Source: Deinandra increscens subsp. villosa (taxonomy: Eukaryota; Streptophyta; Magnoliopsida; Asterales; Asteraceae). Taken from it: 64,000 bases of DNA. The notes below the pieces were generated by a model. That model did not search any database and had not been told where the DNA came from. It was given only the letters and a program-made list of their open reading frames with translations. The translations under genes were made by a program, and so were the position numbers. Positions 56,430 to 64,000 of this stretch are shown here, one piece after another. The DNA lies in NCBI GenBank assembly GCA_039602395.1, contig JBCNJP010000017.1:87742182-87806181 (forward strand). The letters run 5' to 3'. The stretch's first letter is position 1; each line of letters starts with the position of its first letter.

Positions 56430-57717
56430 TGTTTGCATAACTTTGAGTTGAATTTCCCTTATCAAGGTCAGTTAATTTTAAAGTGCTTTTTTTTACTGTT
56501 CTTTTTGTTGTTTTTTGTATGCTTGTATACCTTCTCTTTTGAAGATAAAACTTTTGGAGTTGTGGTTATTTATGGGATTGTTTTGTGTTTTGACATGGTG
56601 TAATACTAGTTTGTCTCTGATAATATTTTAGGTCCTGTTATTTGTATTGAATTTTGAATATGCAAAGCTGCTAATATCATCTTTTTTCTCCTGAATAATC
56701 TTATATGTCAACTTTTTTCCAATGGTTTTTCATTACTTTAAGCTCTGTTGGGATCTTTCTATCTCTTTTTTTTGTAACCTATAGTTTTGCTCATATATAG
56801 GTAGTCAACACGTTGATCTGCTAGTAAAGTTTGTTACTAGCATAATTTTAAAGGAGTTCAATGCTTTATCCTTTCAGTACACAATAAGAGACACAAGTTT
56901 GTATTGAATAGTATGGTTTCCTGATTTTTTAAAACTTGAATAGGTGGTATGGCAAGGATCTGATGCTAAATTTTATCTTTTTTTTTTTGCACAAATGAGA
57001 TTTTTCTTGTTTTTCATTATTGTTGGATCAAACACAAACTGTTATGGATGACGAATGGATGATTTAAGCACGGAAAATATTATGATCAAAGAACACAAAG
57101 CAGAACGCACTATAAGACTTCTCTTTGATTATCATTCCTAGGAACAAGGTTAATTTACAAGAATCCTAATGCGGACTATTTATGTGTGAAAATAGTAGTA
57201 ACTAATCTCTAGGTTCTTTTGTTGCCTGAATTACTTACTGTGTGTCAGCAATAGTAGCTGATTTTTAGTGTCTTCATTTGTTTAAGTTGCTACTCTGTGA
57301 CAGCAGTGGCAATTGATTTTCAGTATTTGCCTTTAGCTTGGTTGTTACCGAGTACCCATCTCTCAGTAGCAATTGGCCTTTATCTTTCCTCAAGTAACTG
57401 ATCATTGAATATTAAATAACAAAACTTCTTTTCTTTTACTTACTCCCAACCACTAGCAGTTTAGTAGCCACTTGTCTTCAGTGAAAACCCATCGGTAGTA
57501 AAATTTAATGCAGGATACCAAACTTTTACAGTCATTTTATGTAAATGGAACATGGATTTCAGTAGTTTCATTCAATAATGAGAAACTCATGTAGAATGCT
57601 TAATTCCTTATAGATGTTACATGCAGAAACGACGTTAATGGCTTACTAGTAATATTTAGTTCAAGACACCAAACCTTTAAGATAAACTTGGGAGCATGCA
57701 TAATTGTTTTACCCATA
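56430..57717. other. AP3D 3' flank and intergenic DNA
   Basis: AT-rich, T-run-rich sequence with probable 3' UTR and polyadenylation region. No ORF, RNA gene or clear transposon end was seen. Confidence 0.6.
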
Positions 57718-58083
57718 GTTGTCAAAGGCGCAAGGTGCACCTCAAGGTGCTAAGGGCAAGCCTTGGGCCTAGGCGCAAGGTGCTTAAAAATCGAGGGCTT
57801 TATTAAGTGAGGTGCATAGTATAAAAATACAACTTTTAATGGTTTTAGACATATTTTAGGCTGCTTTGGGATAGTTTAGATTGTTTAAGGTTAATTTCAG
57901 GCTTGTTTAGGGCTATTGTAATTGTTTCAGAACGATTTAGATAATTTTTGGCCGGCATTTGTCCGCTACATGGCGTGAAAATGCACCTGAGGGCCTGAAA
58001 ATGGGGCCTTTGAAGCGAGGCGACAAGACTGAGCTGGGCTTCGCCTGAGCGCCTAGGCGTGCACCTTGTGGGCTTTTGACAAC
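57718..58083. mobile_element. MITE-like element with GTTGTCAAA ends
   Basis: Left end GTTGTCAAAGGCGCAAGGTGCAC; the right end reversed reads GTTGTCAAAAGCCCACAAGGTGCAC. The 366-bp element is GC-rich at both ends, AT-rich inside and non-coding. No convincing TSD, so the superfamily is left open. Confidence 0.7.
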
Positions 58084-60227
58084 AGAGGTTTTACCTTCTT
58101 TGATCTCTGACTTATATTTATATTAGGATTCAAGCATTCCGTTTGTTAGATTTTTCCACCCTTTTTTGGCTTTGGTAGGAGAGAAGCTTCACTATTTTTG
58201 GTGATCTCTTACTTATATAGATTAATGTCACTCTTTAATTGCTTTGGCATAATGGCAGTTTCTACCCAATCCAGTATGTGTCAAGGTTTCTTTATTTGTT
58301 ATCAGTATAACCAAGTTTGTATCTATGTTCTCTTCCTTACTACACTAGGCACTATAAAAAATGTTATTATAAAATTTGTATATTGGTGGCAAAATTAGCA
58401 GGTCGGGTAATGTCTATAATTGGTAATTTTTTTACATGTTGAAACGGGTCAGATATATGGGGACTGTGAGGGATGCCCAGAAGGCAGAAACAGTGTGTGA
58501 ACTTTCTTACTTTTTAAAAAAATTATCTTGCGTGTCAAATATGATCCCAATTAATATGTTCTTCAGTAATTATCTATTGTTTTGGATGAAACGATGTAGG
58601 CTGTTTTATGCACTATAGACACACTATAGGCCACAACCGTTTTAAACTATATTCTTGATTCATCCGTTTGAAGCTTGGAGCTAAAACATAACCCACCCAT
58701 TTTCTAATTGGCAGCATAATATATATCATGTTTGAATCTTAGAAGACTTATATTTAACCTCAAAAGTGCTTTAAATGAGTGGATATTGCCAACCTTTTAA
58801 TTGCAGCATGATATTAATATATCATGTTTGAATCTTAGAAGACTTATATTTAACTTCAAAAGTCAAATCAATAACCTTGTTCTCCTTTGTAAGAGATGGA
58901 TGGAATACTATACTCTTCTGGTGACTCCTTTTCAGGTGCTATTAAGTATTAGACGACTTTTTTCTGCATGGAAAGTACGAGGTTTGTTTTCTTCTTTGTG
59001 CTCCCTCCAATCATTTTCAGTTTACAGTTTGAAGACGTCTTCTTGTTTTCATCATTACTCTTTGTTCCCAGTTAATTGTGTTAACCTTGCCAAATTTTTA
59101 GTTGATCTCCTTGTGATATCTGAAGCGATTCTTTATATGTGAAAAGATTACAAAGCAAGACCTGATACTGAGTAGAAGACGCATTAACAAAGAGAAATAG
59201 TGTGGCATACACATGGGTGAGGCATTCCCACTTTTGGCCATTGTTCTGTCAATAGAGCAATTTTATGGTGGCAGAATGGGTGCGTTGGGTAATGGATTGA
59301 AATGATTATATTTCAGTACAGGTCAAAACATCTTAGGTTGAGTTACCCAAAATATCCCTTTTCCAAATTTTCTGTATATAATTAGGTGCTTTGTTTTCGT
59401 TTTTCCTCATAAAGCACTTTTGTGCTTTTATATATCTTTGAGCGGGCAGATGTTTTAAAGGGTTTTTTTTTTTTGTTCTGGAAAAGCCGTAATAGGGTGG
59501 ATAGGTCTTTTTTCTCTCTTTAAAAATTGGTTAATCACTCTTTCAACAAGATATTGAAACCTACCATCCCCTCCTCCCGAAGGACAAAAGAGAATTTTAT
59601 CACTTCAAAAACAAACACCACCTTTGCTACCAAATATGATTTATATTGTTTCAACAGTAACCTGTATTCTTTTTTATAAGTAACTAGTGGGGTACCCGAT
59701 GCGTGTTGTGGTGGGGCGGGTTATGTTCTTCAGCTGTCCTCACAGATTCCACTGCATGATCATGTTTTGTGAATGAAGAAGGTTCTTGAATGCATAACAC
59801 AGAAGGTCTCTTTCCTTCCTTTTTATCTGCTTACGAAGGTTGCAGAACATCAAAAACAAGGATACCTAGGAGCTTGGTTGACGGCCGATTTTAACATTAC
59901 CCAAAGCATCCAATAAATGAAGTTTGATACTCCTGTTTCATCCGGATCATTTACATCAGTGCAGTGCCGATGGACATGTTGTAACAAAATGCATTGTCAT
60001 CTTCCCCATATAGCGAGGTACACTCTCAGCTAGCTCCAGAATACATGCATCTGCAATCTGCACACCCAGATTAATTATTTTTATCATATATATTAAACAT
60101 ATTTCATAGTCTGCTCATTTCAAACCCTAAATCAGGTCTTAATGTCAAGAATCAATATGAAAAAAAAATCAGGCGATACGGTTTCAATCAAAATGATGAA
60201 CACAACAAAACTGCTATACTTGCACAT
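58084..60227. other. Intergenic DNA
   Basis: AT-rich and without a supported gene. The frames at 58198-59142 are short and show no family pattern. It contains the direct repeat at 58711-58863. Confidence 0.6.
58711..58863 (+). repeat. Direct repeat of about 57 bp
   Basis: 58711-58767 and 58803-58863 share GCAGCAT...ATATATCATGTTTGAATCTTAG...CAAAAGT with few changes and a 4-bp insertion, separated by 35 bp. Confidence 0.85.
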
Positions 60228-60727
60228 NNNNNNNNNNNNNNNNNNNNNNNNNNNNNNNNNNNNNNNNNNNNNNNNNNNNNNNNNNNNNNNNNNNNNNNNN
60301 NNNNNNNNNNNNNNNNNNNNNNNNNNNNNNNNNNNNNNNNNNNNNNNNNNNNNNNNNNNNNNNNNNNNNNNNNNNNNNNNNNNNNNNNNNNNNNNNNNNN
60401 NNNNNNNNNNNNNNNNNNNNNNNNNNNNNNNNNNNNNNNNNNNNNNNNNNNNNNNNNNNNNNNNNNNNNNNNNNNNNNNNNNNNNNNNNNNNNNNNNNNN
60501 NNNNNNNNNNNNNNNNNNNNNNNNNNNNNNNNNNNNNNNNNNNNNNNNNNNNNNNNNNNNNNNNNNNNNNNNNNNNNNNNNNNNNNNNNNNNNNNNNNNN
60601 NNNNNNNNNNNNNNNNNNNNNNNNNNNNNNNNNNNNNNNNNNNNNNNNNNNNNNNNNNNNNNNNNNNNNNNNNNNNNNNNNNNNNNNNNNNNNNNNNNNN
60701 NNNNNNNNNNNNNNNNNNNNNNNNNNN
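60228..60727. other. Assembly gap, 500 N
   Basis: Exactly 500 undetermined bases, probably a fixed-size placeholder. Content unknown. Confidence 0.99.
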
Positions 60728-62228
60728 ACTTGCATTTATTGTGTATATATGTGAAAATCGATGACCTTTTTCCTAGGAGAAGTCTAAAGGTATTAGTCTT
60801 ACCAAACATTTAGGGACAAATAAATTTCAGTATTTATGTTGATTGGAAGAAGGTTTGCATCATTATTCAAGATTAGCATATTATAGTTATTATTTTTGTA
60901 CTACATGGATATTTCTTCTTACTAAACTATTTTTTTACTACTTATTAGTGTTAATGAATTTATTTAAATGGTCTCTGTACAATACTGTTGCACTATAAGT
61001 CTAGAACATCCAATAGCAGCCTAGAACACAGGCAATGATTATTTAAGAAATGGTAGAGGCTAAAACCAAGTACAACGACTAATGTGTACATAATTGTCTT
61101 GCTTTTAACTCTTTGGAAAATGTTATTGAAGTCATGCCTCTAGATTTAGATATATATTTTTTATTGTCTTTCGGGTTCTAGGGTGCAATCTCTTTGCACA
61201 AACAAGGGTGTTAAACTGAATGTCTTTTGCATATATGGTAGCATATTAACATCACTAATTTTCTGCAGATGCTGAAATGAGGCTTGGAATGAAAACAAGG
61301 CGGGGGGTGTACATGTGTTGATATCTCTGAAGATCACCTAACGCTATTGGATGTAAAATAAAAGACAAAACACCAACATGTTGTGAATTTAATATAAAAG
61401 ACAAATATCATATTACAACGTTTGCTAATTGATACTTCTTAACTTGCCTTCTGTTATTATCAGCTTCTCGGTAAAGAATCTATTAGCCCGAATGATACTT
61501 TTGATGACTTTATCAAACATTAGGAGTTTTCTTGGGGGTGCTAAATGCAGTTAGCCATGATATCAGGACATAAGAACGAGTATTTTTCTATGCTGTGATG
61601 GTAACCAACTCACAATATTTCCTTTAAAATACTGTTATGGTTTTATAGGGAAAAAAAAATGATGACGTCTTCTTGGTAAGTGCCGTGCCTAATCTACTGT
61701 TATGAAGTAGTCATGTGATATATACCATACGCATGATGATTGATATTCATCATTATTACTCCTTTGTATATATCATCAATACAAATGCCTTCTGTTTTAT
61801 GTAGATATCAAGATGACAGTAGATATTAAGACTTTATGAATTTCTGTTTCTATGCCTCATGTTACAAAGATTTTGAGATAAAAAGTTGAAAACACAAATG
61901 ATAAGTAGTCTACTTTGTACTAAAAAGCCTTACAAAGTATCCTTGAAAATCTAGGTGTTAGTGTTGTACCCTTCCAGGTTTTCCAACACACCTCTGTGCA
62001 ATAACATTTAGAACTGCTTATAGAAGAATTAAAACAAGTAAAGGACAGGCAAATAAATCAAAGGGATGAAGTTGTCATGAATTTATCCTTCGAAAATCTA
62101 GGTGTTAGTGTTGAAAAGGTAAAAGGGATGAATAAGTGATCATCGGCTTTCATGTCTAAAAACATATGCCCATAAAACTTAACACATTAGCTCGATCGAT
62201 ATTAATTTATGGTTTTACATGTTTAACT
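60728..62228. other. Intergenic DNA downstream of the GT14 gene
   Basis: AT-rich. The only structure noticed is a direct repeat of about 28 bp (ATCCTTGAAAATCTAGGTG...) at 61939-61966 and 62085-62113. The 62085-62228 part may include the 3' UTR of the GT14 gene. Confidence 0.6.
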
Positions 62229-62867
62229 TCAAAAATGCATGACCTCAGGAGCAATATCTAACAACCTAAGCAAAGAACTTGGTATAAACTTCCTAGCAAA
62301 CAAGAAGCACATCCTTGTGCGCTCCCCATTATACATACACTCGGTTGCATTCTGCATCTTTCTCAACAAACCAACCGTCACCTCCCATTTTCCAAACTTG
62401 TAAGGATGAGGTCCACCTTTAGACCAGTCAACATAAGTCAACGTTCGATCCGAATTCTCCATCGGGAACTCGATATTCAAGAATGTTGGGATGTAATGTT
62501 CATCTGAATAACACGCAGGCTTGCAGTAGTCTCGAAACAACGGGTAATATTTCTTGTCACAGATGACCTCTAGCGCTAGGTGGCGATCAACCTCGAACCA
62601 CTGGGACCCTTTTCGCCATTGTCGTAGTGTTACAACTGGTTCCATGCTATGGTCATATCGTCCACGCCCGACGGGTCCTTCCTGGTCGTAGCACTCGACA
62701 AAAGTCTTTCGGGAGTTGATGAGGTATGAGTAGATGTTTGAGAAGTTGTAAAGAGGAATACATGCCTCAGATAAAAGGACAAATCTTTCATTCGAGAAGT
62801 CGAGTAATGCACTTGCGAGAAGGCGTCGCTCGGCTTCCACCATGCTTATTTCTCCCCATGTAACGAC
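62229..62867 (-). CDS. GT14 (BC10-like) glycosyltransferase, last exon
   Basis: On the minus strand the exon opens after an acceptor ATGCAG and begins VVTWGEISMVEAERRLLA. It includes FVLLSEACIPLYNF, KGSQWFEVDRHLA, CKPACYSDEHYIPT, LTYVDWSKGGPHP and the C-terminal MCFLFARKF...IAPEV. These are hallmark blocks of plant core-2/I-branching-type GT14 (formerly DUF266) proteins, Golgi type II membrane enzymes linked to cell-wall properties through rice BC10. The exon joins 63535 with a clean GT-AG intron that keeps the frame. It looks intact. Confidence 0.93.
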   Translation of the reverse strand, partial: VVTWGEISMVEAERRLLASALLDFSNERFVLLSEACIPLYNFSNIYSYLINSRKTFVECYDQEGPVGRGRYDHSMEPVVTLRQWRKGSQWFEVDRHLALEVICDKKYYPLFRDYCKPACYSDEHYIPTFLNIEFPMENSDRTLTYVDWSKGGPHPYKFGKWEVTVGLLRKMQNATECMYNGERTRMCFLFARKFIPSSLLRLLDIAPEVMHF

Positions 62868-63534
62868 CTGCATCGTATATTATAAACTGTATTTTATTGC
62901 TCAATTCATTGTTTTGGTGAATCTTAATCTTTCCTACAATATTTTCATGCTGATTAGAACATATAGTAAATGACTTCTAGCAACTAACCAAAGATATGTA
63001 AATGTAGGTTTCTTTTAATTAATATAGGTGATTAGCATTTTGAACCATTGAACATAACATCTTGTTTTTGTGAAGTTTTCAAAGATCATACTTTTGATAC
63101 TCACATCATTGATGAGCCCACACCACCTGAGAATGGCCGTTTTAAAATAGTCAAATGGCCAGTTTAGAAATAGTGAAATGGCCCTTTGAGATAACTTTTT
63201 GAGTGGTACGAGAATAGGATGACTCCATTTATGTTCTCAAAGAAATAGAATTCATATTATTTCCCATAGTTAACTAAAATCTGTAGTATAAAACTACACA
63301 AATGATCATAACATCAGAACTCCAACTTTATCATGCATTTGTATGATCACAAACTTGCCCCCAAAATGGACCATTTTTCTTACAAATCATATTATCATAA
63401 TATAAAATGTTGCATTTCATATGTAATTAACTTGATGCATTTGTGGATGTAATTTTTTATACTCAGTTTGTTCTTTCATAGCACTTTTGATTGGATATAA
63501 ATTAATGTATGAATAGACAAAAGGAACAACATAC
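62868..63534 (-). other. Intron of the GT14 gene
   Basis: 667 bp, donor GAG/GTATGT at 63534 and acceptor ATGCAG ending at 62868, phase 0. AT-rich, no gene inside. Confidence 0.85.
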
Positions 63535-64000
63535 CTCACTTGGAATTCTTCTTCCTTGAAAGATAAGTTCTGGAGCCACTTCACCAACAAAGTATGGTTG
63601 GGTATGAACATAAATAGAGTAAAATCCTTTATAACCTCTAAAGAACCTAGCCCAAAGAGGAGACAGTGGTATCCTTCCTCTTACTAAGAACATGAAAGCA
63701 ACCTTTGGAACCTTCTTGAATGGAGTCTTCCGTATCCTAGGAACCATCGATGCTCGCCAAAACAGCTCTTCGTCCGTCATGCTGTGTAAAAACACACTTG
63801 ATGCAGCCGGCCGTGGGGTTTCCGATACCTCTTTTGGTTCCTCTTTAACAACACTCTTGCTGGTTGTGTTACTCACCACAATGTTTGTAGGGGGAGTGGT
63901 TCCCTCTTTTTGGTTTGTCACTTGAGGATTTATAGGGTGGAGTCCTGATCGGTCCGCAAAATGGTCAGACGGGACTTCAAGCGCGAAAAACTGCTTAGGT
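63535..64000 (-). CDS. GT14 (BC10-like) glycosyltransferase, upstream exon, cut by window end
   Basis: The frame is open from 63535 to the right edge. It encodes a Ser/Thr/Glu-rich stem-like region (about 63920-63800), then MTDEELFWRASMVPR, KVAFMFLVRGRIPLSPLWARFF and YSIYVHTQP, the N-terminal half of the catalytic domain, and ends RRIPSE at the donor. A GTG at 63921 is not the start, because the frame continues upstream of it. The transmembrane N-terminus must lie beyond 64000. Confidence 0.9.

Noticed and set aside
58198..59142. Three short ORFs downstream of AP3D
   Set aside because: AT-rich, hydrophobic by composition, no motif; one overlaps the direct repeat.
59680..59720. ACTAGTGGGGTACCCGATGCG phrase as a transposon end
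   Set aside because: It resembles a phrase I associate with plant repeat ends, but no partner end or duplication was found.
60132..60813. Long ORFs on both strands through the gap
   Set aside because: They are open only because they cross 500 undetermined bases.

Overview
The window is nuclear DNA of a flowering plant. The evidence is an intronless AP-3 delta-adaptin gene, a plant-type GT14 (BC10-like) glycosyltransferase gene, and many plant LTR retrotransposons of the Athila/Tat, chromovirus and Copia groups. The style of the repeats suggests a large-genome eudicot, possibly Asteraceae. That placement is an impression from memory, not proof.

Positions 1-47.9 kb are one nested stack of mobile elements, resolved here from LTR ends and target-site duplications (TSDs). 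The oldest layer is a minus-strand non-LTR-type reverse transcriptase element (33810-34798 and 45442-about 47650). Two elements have entered it: E1, an Athila/Tat Ty3 element on the minus strand (left end outside the window, right end 33809), and E4, a chromovirus on the plus strand (34799-45441, TSD GCCAG). E1 is split by E2, another Athila/Tat-like Ty3 element on the plus strand (4684-28527, TSD GTGTT). E2 is interrupted twice: its 5' LTR holds E3, a Copia element on the minus strand (6056-13826, TSD ATAGG, LTRs identical by eye), and its gag-pol frame holds E5, a 4.6-kb solo LTR (16220-20830, TSD ACATC). E4 has a long intact polyprotein frame and nearly identical LTRs. E1 and E2 carry many stops and frameshifts. 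E3 has one in-frame stop.

Positions 47.9-52.8 kb hold remnants of a Mutator-like (MULE/FAR1-type) locus: a decayed Ulp1-like protease, two minus-strand 158-aa PB1-like ORFs, and a truncated transposase. The region just upstream of each PB1-like ORF holds a dense cluster of a 13-bp interrupted palindrome, ATACGC-N-GCGTAT. This is the most system-like undescribed signal in the window. A second striking array is about 15 copies of GCGAAACT around the TATA box and leader of the E4 LTRs.

Positions 52.8-64 kb are gene space. A 652-bp hAT-type MITE (8-bp TSD) sits just upstream of AP3D (53685-56429). An AT-rich intergenic stretch follows, with a second MITE and a 500-bp assembly gap. The last feature is the 3' part of a minus-strand GT14 gene that runs off the right edge.
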